Shown here one piece after another: positions 12,332 through 24,343 of a DNA stretch of 64,000 nt. Both the position numbers and the translations under genes were made by a program. Each line of letters starts with the position of its first letter. Within the stretch, counting starts at the first letter, position 1. The stretch covers positions 186,001 to 250,000 of the forward strand of contig JACAAK010000013.1 in the NCBI GenBank assembly GCA_025093985.1, given 5' to 3'. The notes beneath the pieces are model-generated. The model did no database searches. It had not been told where the DNA came from and saw only the letters and a program-made list of their open reading frames with translations. This stretch comes from Calvatia gigantea (Eukaryota > Basidiomycota > Agaricomycetes > Agaricales > Lycoperdaceae).

Positions 12332-12390
12332 TGTCATACAATTATGTCCCATCAGGAAAAACTAACCAAAGTCTATCAGCTTTGGTAATA
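12332..12390 (+). repeat. Gypsy-A 3' LTR, first bases only
   Basis: A short purine tract (TTGGGGAGG) precedes TGTCATACAATT, which looks like an LTR start after a polypurine tract, 17 bp beyond the pol stop. The matching LTR is outside the window, so the end is unknown. H-1 sequence begins downstream. Confidence 0.35.
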
Positions 12391-12506
12391 TAAGGCCTTG
12401 GCAGAATTAGCCACCTTTTTTCCTTCTCCTTACTTACAACCACCACCAAACCTGTTTTTCTACAACAACTACCAACACCCCTATTTGTATTCCCCACTAC
12501 ATAACC
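12391..12506 (+). other. Leader upstream of H-1
   Basis: This is a pyrimidine- and CA-rich stretch (TTTTTTCCTTCTCCTTACTTAC and repeated ACCACC) ahead of the H-1 start codon. It could be an H-1 promoter or 5' UTR, or leftover LTR. No TATA box is evident. Confidence 0.3.
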
Positions 12507-14830
12507 ATGTCCTCCACCACACTAACACATGGTCATAGTGGACCTTGCTGCCCCTCACAAACACAAGGATGTGGATGCAGAGACCCTGGATGAGGGCCTA
12601 GTAGGGGGGGAAGAAGGGAAGAATTGTCTTTCCAACAGAATATCCAACCACCTCCTCCACAACAACAACAACAACAACAACAACCACAATATCCACCACC
12701 AGAGTTCAGAGAAGGCAGGCAATATGGCCCTCCTCCACAATGCCAGTCATACAATAATGAGTACATGTCATTATTATATAAACCACCTCAGGGTAGACCT
12801 CACAGACCACCACCAAGCACACCATTACCATATGACAAGGAGTACTCCTTGTCATCTCAATCTGCTAGAGCCAGAGGAAAGAAACAGCATTGTAAGTAAA
12901 GTCCACCACTAGCCACAAGCTCATCACAATCTTCCAGACAGAAGAGTTATGCTCCTGCCACCACCCAAAATGATGAGGTAATATCTCATCTACTTGAGGC
13001 TAGGATTGATGAAAACCTTGTCAAGTTCCTTAACCTTGAAGATCAAGCTAGCATAATGGTAATCATAGACCTTCTGGGTATATTGGACACCACATGAGCT
13101 AAGAACAAATGACTCAGTGACAAGGTCAAGATTTTAATGGAGCGAGCCTTTGCTCCCTTGCCAAGACCACAACATAGCATTACAAGGGCTGAAGATGAGA
13201 GCAGGAAACTGGATGTATACTTATGTCCCACTATAAGCAATCCTGGACCACCAACATCCAGGATGACTCAACTTAAATCACAAGAATTAACCAGGGTAAG
13301 TGATACACTCACCATGTCTCAAATAATTGTGGCCCTGGCAGAGAAAAATCCACCCCCACTAGTTGAACGGGACAATAGCCACTTAGATAAAGACACCCTG
13401 ATGACAGGCAACACATGGCCACAGGGAATGTGTCCAATGCAAACACTGCCCAAGGTAGCACTACCAGAATGGTTATTTGAGGACCTAATAAGGGTATCTG
13501 CTCCCAGAACCCTGGTTCCTCCTCCCCAAATTCAACTCAATGATCATTTGGAATGATCAAAGAAATCTACAAAGAAATGGAGTATGTACAATGAGTCTGA
13601 CTCAGACTCAGGTGCATCAAGTGACAACAGCAAGGACTCAGAGGAGATGACTTTTCAACAATGCAAGAAGGCTGCCAGGAAGGCAGAACAGCAGAAAAAG
13701 GAGCACAAGTGGAAAGTGCACCAAGACCCTGGCCAAATCCCTGATATCTGGGGCATGATCAAAATACACACCAGAGTCACCAAGTACAATAATAAATTGT
13801 GCTATATACTGTCATGGAGAGTACATCACTCTCCTCAAATGAATATAGTTGCTGCTAGGGGGTCAAGACTGGTACAATTGAGGGCTAATGTGACTCATGG
13901 TCCTTGATATGAGCCCTGAGATGCAGTATATCACACTGCCCCTTGAGGGCTGTCCATGAACCCACATGAAGTTGACCAACTTTGCAGTGTGGTCACTGGG
14001 ACCCATCATGCTGCAAAGACCCATTTAGAAGCACACATACTTCTCTACAAGTTATACATCATCACATCTAGAACCATGCCTGGGTTCTGTGACTGCACAA
14101 TGCAGTACATAATAGGCAGCAGCTTCATTGAGGAGAGAGCACACAATGACATACCCACAGACTCTCCTACATTGGCTGACTTCTGTGTACCCATGTACTG
14201 GAATTATAGTGGTGCCCTAATGGACAACCAGAACAACCTGAACAAGAGAGCAGGCATGTGCCAGCCTGATATGGTGGAAATGCTCCACATCAATACTGTG
14301 GGGCAACATATGATGTTGCATGGCCATCCAGGGATGAAGAATTTCACCAATGGAACTGTCATCAACTTTATGTATGGTGTCCATCAGTGATCTGCCTTTG
14401 GATATGGCCTCCTTAGACTGCTCACACCCAAGGATCACAAATTACACATCCCATTCCAACAATGATTCACCATTATCATGGCAAGTCCCAACATGTATCA
14501 TAACACAATTGGACAATACAATGAAAATCACTCTACTGCCCTATTCCAGGAGCAGTCTGGGCCAGTGTATGTAATTCAGCATGCCATTCTTCCCAAGAAC
14601 TCCAAGGGAAACATTTCCCTCAACAACATCATGGAGGCCATGATTTACAACCAGATTCCCCCCACATGGATAGACTACGCATATCTGTATGGCCTGCACT
14701 TCATGGTCCACTCCTACTCCGGATCTGCACTCTATGATGCCCTCATCCATGAGCATGACAACAAATATTTCCATCATCTCCAGGAGTTCAGTGTGCCCCC
14801 TGCCATCCCTAAATGGAATAGGTGGAGATA
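12507..14830 (+). pseudogene. H-1, large unrecognised protein, 5' part
   Basis: A single reading frame runs from an ATG in good context (ACCATGT) at 12507 to the Tc1 insertion. It has no frameshift and about ten stops, most of them TGA that would be CGA (Arg) before CpG decay. The N-terminus is Gly/Arg- then Pro/Gln-rich with eight consecutive Gln. A middle region has mixed charge (residues around 13137-13556). An acidic Ser-rich plus Lys/Glu-rich segment follows at 13584-13730. The rest is globular-looking and rich in His, Met, Asn and Tyr. No transposase, RT or protease motif is visible. A second copy lies at 60961-62095 on the other strand. I do not recognise the family. Confidence 0.7.
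12660..12683 (+). repeat. (CAA)8 microsatellite, poly-Gln tract in H-1
   Basis: Eight in-frame CAA triplets encode Q8 between Pro-rich flanks (PPPPQ...PQYPPP). The second H copy at about 62055-62085 has a shorter run interrupted by a stop, so this tract has varied in length. Confidence 0.8.
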
Positions 14831-15042
14831 CAGTAAGGGACAAAACCGTTCCAATGTTTTGAACTTTTCAGAAGATCAGCTCATAACTCAAGGACTACTG
14901 TGGCTGTGCACTTCCTAATTTAATTGTAGATAGTCCAGTATCTTATCTAATCATATGCAAAGTATGATTATGTAATTCTTTGTTTTGGGGGAGTTATTAA
15001 TTAATTAATATTTTAAGTACATTGGAACAGTTTTGTCCCTCT
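14831..15042 (+). repeat. Tc1-1 left terminal inverted repeat
   Basis: This ~212-bp arm repeats in inverted form at 17222-17433 with few differences. A sub-repeat of the outer end (GGAACAGTTTTGTCCCTCT) lies at its inner edge. Such internal direct repeats are typical transposase-binding sites. Confidence 0.9.
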
Positions 15043-15123
15043 CAAATTCTGAGCACATGACTTCGTTTATTGCAATCAAATAAATACAAATAAAATCATG
15101 TGACCATGTAGGGTGATGTATAA

Positions 15124-17195
15124 ATGGATGTGCTTATTCTCAGGTGCAAATTAACTCCCCCACTATACCTTTACAACTATATGCGCTCTCTTTCCTCTAC
15201 TCAGACCAATAGAGTCCTCTCTTACCTGGACCAAGGGAAATCTGCTCATCATATTGCTTCTATTACTGGTCTGGGAGTCAGTACTATTTCTAGGATTCGC
15301 TCCAAACATAGATCAACACTTTCCAAATCTGTTGGTGGCCGCCCATCTAAACTTTCTCCCTCTGATATCCACTATTCTGTTCGCCTCATCACCTCTCGCA
15401 AGGCTGACAATGCCTCCCAAGTCACCAAATCACTTCAAAATGTTATTGCCCAGCCTGTATCCACCAAAACAGTGCGCAGGGCACTCAGAGGAGCTGGAAT
15501 GAAGGCTGTAGTCAAGCGGAAACGACCTAAACTTACTGCTGTCCATAGGAGGAAAAGGTTGGAGTGGGCAGAAGCACATGTTAACTGGACCCTGGAGGAC
15601 TGGAAGAGGGTTATTTGGACAGATGAGTCCAAAATCAATCGGTTTGGATCAGATGGAAGGGTTTGGGTATGGAAAAAGGCAGGAGAGGGGCTGAATGATA
15701 GATTGGTTGAGGGAACAGTCAAGTTTGGTGGAGGAAATGTGATTGTCATCTCAATCTGCTAGAGCCAGAGGAAAGAAACAGCATTGTAAGTAAAGTCCAC
15801 CACTAGCCACAAGCTCATCACAATCTTCCAGACAGAAGAGTTATGCTCCTGCCACCACCCAAAATGATGAGGTAATATCTCATCTACTTGAGGCTAGGAT
15901 TGATGAAAACCTTGTCAAGTTCCTTAACCTTGAAGATCAAGCTAGCATAATGGTAATCATAGACCTTCTGGGTATATTGGACACCACATGAGCTAAGAAC
16001 AAATGACTCAGTGACAAGGTCAAGATTTTAATGGAGCGAGCCTTTGCTCCCTTGCCAAGACCACAACATAGCATTACAAGGGCTGAAGATGAGAGCAGGA
16101 AACTGGATGTATACTTATGTCCCACTATAAGCAATCCTGGACCACCAACATCCAGGATGACTCAACTTAAATCACAAGAATTAACCAGGGTAAGTGATAC
16201 ACTCACCATGTCTCAAATAATTGTGGCCCTGGCAGAGAAAAATCCACCCACACTAGTTGAACGGGACAACTAGCCACTTAGATAAAGACACCCTGATGAC
16301 AGGCAACACATGGCCACAGGGAATGTGTCCAATGCACACACTGCCCAAGGTAGCACTACCAGAATGGTATTTGAGGACCTAATAAGGGTATCTGCTCCAG
16401 AACCCTGGTTCCTCCTCCCCAAATTTCAACTCAATGATCATTTGGAATGATCAAAGAAATCTACAAGAAATGGAGTAGTACAATGAGTCTGACTCAGACT
16501 AGGTGCACTCAAGTGACAACAGCAAGGACTCAGAGGAGATGATTTTTCAACAATGCAAGAAGGCTGCCAGGAAGGCAGAACAGCAGAAAAAGGAGCACAA
16601 GTGGAAAGTGCCACCAAGACCCTGGCCAAATCCCTGATATCTGGGCATGATCAAAATACACACCAGAGTCACCAAGTACAATAATAAATTGTGCTATATA
16701 CTGTCATGGAGAAGTACAATCACTCTCCTCAAATGAATATAGATCTGGGGTTGTATGCTGTGGGATGGAGTGGGGTTTGCCACTAAAATTGAAGGGAAGA
16801 TGGATGCTGACCTTTATGTTCAAATTTTGGGGGATGAACTAAAGAGGAGCATCAGGTGGTATGGGAAGAATGAGGAGGATATGGTCTTCCAACAGGACAA
16901 TGACCCCAAACACAAGAGCAAAAAGGCTACAAACTGGCTAGATGAGTCTGAATTGGAGGTTATGGTATGGCCCCCACAGTCTCCAGACCTTAATCCCATT
17001 GAACATCTCTGGACTCACCTCAAGAATAAGCTGGGAGAGTATGATACTCCTCCTGATAGCATGAATACCCTATGGGAGAGGATACAAAAGGAGTGGGATG
17101 ACATAGAACCAGAAGTGTGTCAGAATCTGATAGAGAGTATGCCTAGGAGGGTCCAGGCAGTTTTACAGGCCAAGGGAGCTTATACCAGGTACTAG
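15124..17195 (+). pseudogene. Tc1 transposase, split by an insert
   Basis: The N-terminal block (15124-15746) has a helix-turn-helix region (VLSYLDQGKSAHHIASITGL) and a GRPSKLS linker, then the first catalytic Asp in WTDESKINRFG. The C-terminal block (16745-17195) has the second Asp in FQQDNDPKH and the Glu in SPDLNPIEHLW. They are 34 residues apart, hence DD34E. Both blocks are open and would join without a frame change if the 998-bp insert were absent. An alternative start is the Met at 15184. All catalytic residues are intact, so the parent was probably active recently. Confidence 0.9.
15747..16744 (+). repeat. Duplicated H-1 segment inside the Tc1 transposase
   Basis: This is a direct copy of 12849-13848. 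The first ~500 bp match essentially base for base. After about 16255 there are many single-base insertions and deletions (for example near 16270, 16425, 16470, 16500 and 16710). The left join has 4-bp microhomology (TTGT) and the right join has two extra bases before CTGGGG. There are no inverted repeats or target-site duplication, so this is not an ordinary transposition. Confidence 0.9.
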
Positions 17196-17221
17196 AATAC
17201 CCATTTTGTATATAAATTTCA

Positions 17222-17433
17222 AGAGGGACAAAACTGTTCCAATGCACTTAAAATATTAATTAATTAATAACTCCCCTAAAACAAAGGATTACATAATCAT
17301 ACTTTGCATATGATTAGATAAGATACTGGACTATCTACAATTAAATTAGGAAGTGCACAGCCACAGTAGTCCTTGAGATATGAGCTGATCTTCTGAGAAG
17401 TTCAAAACATTGGAACGGTTTTGTCCCTTACTG
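17222..17433 (-). repeat. Tc1-1 right terminal inverted repeat
   Basis: This is the inverted partner of 14831-15042, ending GTCCCTTACTG next to the duplicated TA. Confidence 0.9.
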
Positions 17434-18526
17434 TATCCCACTCACAAAGACAATCTTCATTTTATGGTAATGACCCATGAAGAAGATGAAAAGCAAATAG
17501 ACATTGGCTATGGCAATGGCCATATTGGTCAGGAGATTGTATAGCAACTCCCAATGAACAGTATGGTTGATGAATTATTTCGCAACAAGAAATTTTATTG
17601 TCAAGCTGGGTATCTACATCCCCTCAGCTTTACAGGGTTACTTGGTCATGCCCTGGGTCATGAGATTGATGAAACTGCATTCCTAAACTGCTGCAAGAAA
17701 ATTCCTTGCTAAGGCGCAGTGGATGTAGGCTAATGTTAAACTGGTCTTCAGTGAAGATATGACAACTAATCACATCCCGACCCACAAGTATAGGAGCACA
17801 AGGATGAAGGAAAACAAAACATTCATGGAGAAGCAAAGGGAATTGAAAGGAAAGGTGTGGGTTAGAATGACATGTGAATGGTGATTAATCAGTTAACCTG
17901 TCCTCTTCAGAATCCTCTCCCCTGAAATTGTCACATCTGGAGATACAGAGCTTTTGAGACATTCTGAGGTATATCATGGTGGCTTTCATGGATTTGGGTG
18001 ATGTAGGGAGGTGGCCATTGTGTGGTAGTAACCAAAGTATATTTGTCCTACCCTACATTGGACAAGGTGGCAATGGCTTCTTGTAGAGGAATCCCTCTAC
18101 TTCACTCACTTAGCAACAGGTCCAACTTGGACATATCAAATGGTTGATATACTAGTGCTGCCAGAAACTGATGGGGACATGCAATGCGACCTCCCCATCA
18201 TGTTTGTCCCTCACCTCTCTACCATCAAAGAGGACAGTGATGAAGAATTTGGATCCAACACTATGAATGTAGCCCCAGACAACACCATCCCAATCAATTA
18301 GGCAACTGCTACAGTTGCCCCATTAACCACTCCAAACCCCTTGTCAGAGATCTCTGGAGCTCCTACACCCCTAGCTAAAGCCTCACCAACAAGATCAGAT
18401 GACTCTAATGCCACCATTTGTCAGTCTAAGGCTGTGTAACCATAACCAAAGACTAACAACAAGGTGCCCACTTGCCCACCACATACCTGCCTATCAGCTG
18501 GTACTTCTTATTCTCAACCATTGAGT
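17434..18526 (+). pseudogene. H-1, middle and C-terminal part
   Basis: The H-1 frame resumes after the TA (YPTHKDNLHFMVMTHEEDEK), with stops at ~17539 and ~17710 and a probable frameshift near 17700. Blocks such as EDMTTNHIPTHKYRSTRMKEN (~17753-17815) and an acidic, Pro/Ser/Thr-rich tail (~18130-18520) remain readable. The sequence is cut at 18526 by B-3 and resumes at 32437 after a TGAGT duplication. Confidence 0.65.
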
Positions 18527-18681
18527 TGTTATGACCTTAGTCTGATAGGACCTCAGGTTGCAGCTTAGGCTAAGTCTTGAGGGTGAGTAAGGGGAGAGAA
18601 ACTAGGTGGTTAAGCATACCAAATACAAGTGGTTGTATGTATGCTTAAGTACTAAAGGTATCCAGTTGAATGGATGGAGTA
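18527..18681 (-). repeat. B-3 3' LTR, outer part
   Basis: The sequence starts TGTTATGACCTTAG and matches the first half of 32127-32431. It is interrupted at GGAGTA by B-2 and continues at 25663. Confidence 0.95.
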
Positions 18682-18985
18682 TGTTGTGAACTTTCGACCA
18701 TTCCTGTCTGATCCATACTTGTCTACATTCCCTCTTTACATTGTGCCTGTTTCATCTATTCTAGCCCAGCGATCTCCAAGTATTGACTCATAGTATTACC
18801 ACACCATTATCATTGGATGTTTCATGTAGTACCTCCATCCATTCAACTGGATGCTTACCATATTTAAGCATACATACACACTCCTGTATTCAGTACGCTT
18901 AACCACTTAGTTCCTCTCCCCTTACTTGCCCTCAAGTCTTAGCCTAAGTTGCAACCTGAGGTTTACTCAGACTAAGGTCATAACA
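18682..18985 (+). repeat. B-2 5' LTR
   Basis: This 304-bp LTR runs TGTTGTGAACTTTC ... GGTCATAACA. The element's RNA would start within it. Confidence 0.95.
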
Positions 18986-18987
18986 TT

Positions 18988-19001
18988 TGGTTAAGCATCC
19001 C
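18988..19001 (+). promoter_or_regulatory. B-2 putative primer-binding site
   Basis: TGGTTAAGCATCCC begins two bases after the 5' LTR. TGG pairs with the CCA end of a tRNA. The same motif follows the 5' LTRs of B-3 and B-6 (minus strand, ~32111-32124 and ~52817-52830) with one or two changes. The tRNA identity was not determined. Confidence 0.55.
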
Positions 19002-19065
19002 TACCTCACCTTGCAAGGAGTAGGCTGAAAACAGGCCTGAACAGAAACAACCCAGGAGCTAGTAT

Positions 19066-20128
19066 ATGAGCTCGAACCCAGATGAATACAGAGAACCGAA
19101 TCTCGAAGTCACTAACAATGAATCCGAAACATCAGACGAAGAAGAAACAGGGAACCCCGAAGTACCTGAAGAAACACATGGCAAACCTGGAGCAAATCCA
19201 GCAGAAGAAGAAGTATTATTAGAACTTCTAAACGAACTCGACCTAGCAAAGGAAGAGATAGCCCATCAGGAGAAATCAGACAAATCAAGCTCGGACAAAA
19301 CAGAATCAGAAACTGACTCCAACATGACTGACAACACAGTAGTACCTGCAACAATGCCTAGTGGGAAAGGCCTAGTGCCAGACCCAGGATTTTTCAATGG
19401 CACCTGCACCAAGTTCGATGACTGGTGGAGAGCAATGACTCTCTTTATGAAGTTCAACAAAATAGTCTCAGCAGATGATAAAGCGATAGCAGTTCTAGCC
19501 AGACTGCGAGGAGGAACTGCAGGAGCATATGCAGCTATGTATGAGAGCACCAGCCATCCTAGAATCCGAAGATTCAGTAGACTGGAAGGTCTTCTCTGAG
19601 GAATTTAGAAGGACCTTTTCAGACAATGCCTCAAACAGCAAAGCAGAATGGCAGATCGAAAAATCCAAACAAGAAAACTGAAACACCGCCGATTACCTGA
19701 TCGAATTCGAAGTATTAAAAAGCAAAGCCAAAACCGATAGCAAGCACACCATGTTCCTACTTAGGAAGAATACCCGACAAGATATCATACATACGATCAC
19801 CAGCTATCCACCTTCAGCCAGACCAGACACATATGCAGAATGGAAAGAAGCCATACTCTCCATTGGACAAGGATACAAAGCATCTGAATACTGAGGAGAC
19901 AGGAAGACAAATACTGGTACCACCTATGGAGGAATGGGCGAACCCATGGAGATAGGAAGTAGGCATCATGTCTTCAATGACAAAGGAGAGCCGAAATGCT
20001 ACAATTGTGGCATTTTTGGTCATATCGCCAAAGATTGCAAAAAGCTCAAGGGGTTAATATGCTACAACTGCAGCAAAAAGGGGTACATAGCCAAAGCCTG
20101 CACTGCACCCAAGAAAATTCAAGTCTGA
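19066..20128 (+). pseudogene. gag: B-2 gag (frameshifted)
   Basis: Gag begins MSSNPDEYREPNLEV with an acidic N-terminus. The capsid region follows (PGFFNGTCTKFDDWWRAMTLFMKFN ~19384-19460). A 4-bp duplication (TATG) near 19537 shifts the frame. Two zinc knuckles are at ~19998-20100: CYNCGIFGHIAKDC is intact, but CYNCSKKGYIAKAC has His changed to Tyr. Stops at ~19679 and ~19893 also break it. Confidence 0.85.
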
Positions 20129-20179
20129 GGAGTAGAGGAAGTCACCAATGAAGAAGAGAAGGATTTTTCCAAAGACTCT

Positions 20180-23100
20180 GAGTAGGCACTACCTCGAGAG
20201 TCAAAAAGCTTGTATCTAGGACATTAGACAAATTCTACACAATTCCTCAGAGAAGAAAGTGCGAACTAAATCTAAAAGGGAAAATACAAACAGCAGGGAA
20301 AGAAATAACAGTCAACACCATTGTAGACTCAGGGTGCACAACCAGCAGTATCAGCAAAAAACTAGTAGATGAAGAAAGACTCCCTACCCGGAAATTGGAA
20401 CAACAAATTTTGGTACTAAATGCAGACAGAACACCTAACCAAGGAGGAAGAGTAATGGAGACCACCACGATTAACATCGACATTCAGGGACATAGGGAAC
20501 AAATCAAGGCCTCAGTTATACAACTACAGGACAGAGCAGAAGTCTTCTTAGGACATGATTGGCTAGTCAAACATAACCCGAAGGTAGATTGGAACAACAG
20601 AGAAATCAAGTTCACCCAATGCCCCCTAGGCTGCCAATTCCCCCATCGAAACATTCCTATCACCAAAAAAATATGAAGCATAGCCACTATGGAAGACCTT
20701 TGGGAGGAAGAAGATGAACTAGACCCAACCAAACTGGAAGACCTACCAGACTATGTACAACCGTTCATGCACTTATTCAACAAAATGACATTTGACAAGC
20801 TCCCAGAATGAACCGAGTGGGACCATGAAATAGTCCTAACTGAAGACACCCCAAAAGAATAAGTGCAGGGACATACAACATGACGATCAAAGAACAGGAC
20901 AAGCTCAAGTCATTCATCAAGGAAAACCTAGAATCAGGGTGAATACAACCATCGAAATCCCCATACGCAGCACCAACATTCTTCATCCCAAAGAAAGACA
21001 GATCCAAAAGGCTAATCCAAGATTACAGACAACTAAACAACGTGGTAATCAAAGACAAAACACCATTACCAAGAATTGGGGAAGTAATCGACAAACTTGG
21101 AAACACAAAATACTTCAACAAGTTGGACATCATCTGGGGATACAACAATGTCAGGATTAAAGAAGAAGACGAATGGAAAGCTGCCTTCTTCACCAATGAA
21201 GGACTCTTCGAACCGACAGTCATGTATTTTGGCCTAAGCAACTCACCAGGGATGTTCTCTAGAATGATGACAAGCATCTTCCACGACCTCTTACAAAATG
21301 GAGATATCATAAACTATGTACATGGATGACTTCGCCATCCCAGGAGACACTAAGGAACAACTAAAGGAATGAACAATACGATTTCTGGAACGAGCAGTAC
21401 AGTACAATTTATGCTTCAAGCGAACCAAGTGTATCTTCGATGCAGAAGAAATCCCAATGCTGGGAGTTCGGGTAGGACATGGACAAATTGAAATGGAGGG
21501 GGATAAAGTAAAATCAGTATGAGAGTGGCCTGAACCCAAGAACACCAAAGGGGTAGAAAGGTTCCTGGGTTTCACAAACTACTACTGATGTTTCATCAAA
21601 AACTTCAGCACGATTGCAGGGCCCCTAAACAAACTCAAAGGAGCAACCACATGGGAATGGACACAAGAGCACCAAGACTTGTTCAACCAGCTCAAGAAAT
21701 GTATTACTAAAGAACCTGTCCTGACATTACCACAAAGGCATGGCCAATTCAGAGTAGAAGTCAATGCATCAGACTATACATTAGGAGGGGTACTTTCCCA
21801 GCTACAAGAAGACAAATGGCACCAAATTGCTTTCACATCACGAATGCTGTCACCGGCAGAACAGAACTATGAAATATACAACAAAGAGCTGCTAGCCATT
21901 GTCCATGCCCTGAAGGAATGGAGACACTACTTTCTAGACACCAAAGAATGATTCAAAATCTGGACTGACCACAAAAATCTCAAGTATTACCAAGAACCAC
22001 AGAAGCTAAATGGACAACAAGCACAGTGGTATCTGTGGCTGCAAGACTATGACTTCCCACTATGACATGTACCTGGAAAAACAAACACAAAAGCTGACCT
22101 GTTATCCCAAATCCACCAAATGCCAGAAGGGCAGGAAGATAAACTAGTCACTATGATCCGAGAAAGCTGGCTACAGACGGAAGGCATAGACAGCACGGTA
22201 CTCTTATGAGCAGAATTGTTCATCAAACCAAACTTCCTAGAATGAATTTGAAACCAAACCCAACAAGAAACAACAGTCCTAACTGAACTAAAGAAGCAGG
22301 GATCCCAACTCACTGAAGATGGTGGAGTAATCTACAAACAGAATAGCACATACGTCCCACCTGACCAGAAGCTGCGAGAAGAAATCCTAATACAATACCA
22401 CAACGCCCCAGATGCAGGACACCCAGAACAACACAGGATGACAGAACTAATCAGCCAAGACTACTGGTGGCCATCAATATGAAAAGATGTAAAAAGATAC
22501 ATCCAAGGATGCCAAGCCTGCCAAAGAAACAAATCAAGGATGATGCCACTCAAGTCGCCACTACACCCCCTCCCAATACCAAATGGACCTTGGGAAGAAA
22601 TCAGTGTTGACATGATCAGACCATTACCAGAGTCTAATGGAGAGGACGCAATACTAGTCATTGTGGACCGTTTCACAAAAATGATACGACTCTCAGTGAC
22701 AACCATGGATGCCTCATCTAAAGACATCGCAAAGATATATCAAGATGAAATATGGAAGCTACATGGATTACCAAGGAAAGTACTTAGTGACCAAGGACCC
22801 CAATTCACATCAGAATTCACCAAGGAGTTGTTCAAGGGACTCAGTATCGAATGAAATCTATCAACGGCGTATCACCCACAAATGGATGGACAAACTGAAT
22901 GCATCAACAGAGAAGTGGAAACTTACATCTGCCTGTACTGTAACTATGACCAGGATGACTGGGCAGAATGGCTCCCCATCACAGAGTTCCAGTACAATGA
23001 CAAGCAACATGGAGGAACACAGGAAACACCATTCTTCCTAAACTATGGAAGGAATCTATGGAAAGGCAAGAACAAGCCGACAACAAATAATCCCATTGCC

Positions 23101-24333
23101 ATAGCATTCCTAGAACAATTACAGGCCACCTGAGACAATGCCTCGTCAGCACTACATGCATACCAAGAAAAGATGAAACAGCAACATGACCACAGTAAAA
23201 CCCACACCACCACATATCAAATAGGAGATAAAGTATGGTTGGAGAACACCATGTTAAGTGCGGGTCACGCAGGTGAGATGACCGGAGTCTAGATGCCCAG
23301 GGATGATACATGGATGCAGATGAAGATGGACAAAGCAGGCGAACTCGGGAGGACCGTGGCTTCAACATATGTGTTGCGCCCTCCTGCCAATGAGTGGTCC
23401 TAACTTCAGAATAAGGGATGAGGACAGAGTCAGAGGCGGAGACAGAGACAGAGACAGAGGTAGAATAGAAGTAGCGTGTCACTAAGTAGATTTCAGACTG
23501 AGGATTACAGGCGAAGTAGCTACAGTTTATATATGCGAGGAAGTGTGGTTCTACAAAAGGAAACTACTATGACTTCAGGTGCGGGCCAGGTATGGCCACT
23601 AGATAAAAACACCGGGAATGCAACTAGCTAAAAGAAATAAGGTGAAACAGGAACAATATGAATGGTAAAAGGGATTGCAAGGGAAATGGAAGTAGGTATG
23701 ATGACCGGAGAAATGTATAAGGAGGATAATCGGAAATTAACATCAGACATAATAGTAAGAATGGAGAGCGGAGGAGACGGGGGAGAGCAGGTGAGAGTGA
23801 ATAGTAAATAAAATATAAAGTATAGTCTGGGTAAGAGTGGGTGAAGTGGGTGAGCGTGTGTACGGGTTGTGACACACCAACATCCATACCAATCAATCAT
23901 CAAAGAAGCTAGGCCAAAAACAGTATGGACCTTTCCTTATTAAGGAAAAGATAGGAGAAGCAGCATATCAGCTGACACTACCAGATGGATGGGCCATCCA
24001 TGATGTGTTCAATGAACAGCTCTTGACACCAGCACACCAGGCAGAGTTCCTGAGTCAAAAACAACCATCAGTGCCCAACCCGGTGATTATCAACAATAAG
24101 GAAGAATATGAAGTGGAAGAGATCTGCGGATGATAAAAACGAGGAAGGGGTTATCAATTCCTGGTCCACTGGAAGGGATACAGCAATGAAGAAGATATGT
24201 AGACAGTGGAGTCCAATTTGGAAAATGTGAAAGACGCCATAAGAGACTACCTAAAAAGGCATCTGGAGGATACCCATAAAAGAGGGGGCAGAAAACACAA
24301 AGAAGTATCGAACAAACAATCCAGACAGAGAAA
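20180..24333 (+). pseudogene. pol: B-2 pol: protease to chromodomain
   Basis: Protease active site TIVDSGCTTSSIS (~20318-20355) is intact, with FLGHDWLVKH downstream. RT has QDYRQLNN (~21017) and YMDD (~21318), the latter out of frame after a 4-bp insertion. RNase H follows (VEVNASDYTLGGVLSQL ~21750), then the integrase zinc region (~22440-22530). The integrase core has [22 protein letters not shown] and the INREVE segment (22600-22920). The chromodomain is at ~24145-24240. It contains about a dozen stops, mostly TGA for Arg. The D-like LTR splits the integrase C-terminal domain at 23251. Confidence 0.9.
23252..23874 (-). repeat. Solo LTR distantly related to D, inside B-2 integrase
   Basis: This 623-bp TGTTAAGTG...GTTGTGACA unit is flanked by a perfect CACCA duplication (23247-23251, 23875-23879). 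Removing it restores the integrase frame ENTNIHTN. Read on the minus strand it starts TGTCACAACCCG, has a TATATAAAC promoter-like motif and a CTCTGTCTCTGTCTC stretch, as in the D LTR. CpGs are frequent, so it is young. A solo LTR results from recombination between the two LTRs of a full element. Confidence 0.9.
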
Positions 24334-24343
24334 CTAAACAGAC

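Larger units (their letters stand above)
9072..12390 (+). mobile_element. Gypsy-A retrotransposon, pol half
   Basis: This is the continuation of a gypsy element of the same type as 1-1285: a pre-RT linker, RT, RNase H, integrase, chromodomain and the start of a 3' LTR. Domain order and orientation fit the gag-protease segment at the left edge. Stops and frameshifts are frequent, making it one of the oldest insertions in the window. Confidence 0.8.
14831..17433 (+). mobile_element. Tc1-1, Tc1/mariner DNA transposon with a 1-kb insert
   Basis: The ends are CAGTAAGGGAC and GTCCCTTACTG, flanked by TA duplications (14829-14830, 17434-17435). Terminal inverted repeats are about 212 bp long. The transposase is of the DD34E class. 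The element sits inside H-1, and the H-1 frame continues exactly across it once the duplicated TA is removed. A 998-bp copy of H-1 sequence interrupts the transposase. A second, almost identical 5' half is at 40507-41338. Confidence 0.95.

Noticed and set aside
12533..12766. Gly/Cys-rich frame on the minus strand resembling a small secreted protein
   Set aside because: It is the complement of the CAA repeat and Pro-rich part of H-1; the apparent richness is a repeat artefact.
23624..23903. Two short Leu/Pro/Ser-rich frames on the minus strand inside the D-like solo LTR
   Set aside because: They lie in a pyrimidine-rich LTR strand with no conservation to other LTRs at the protein level.
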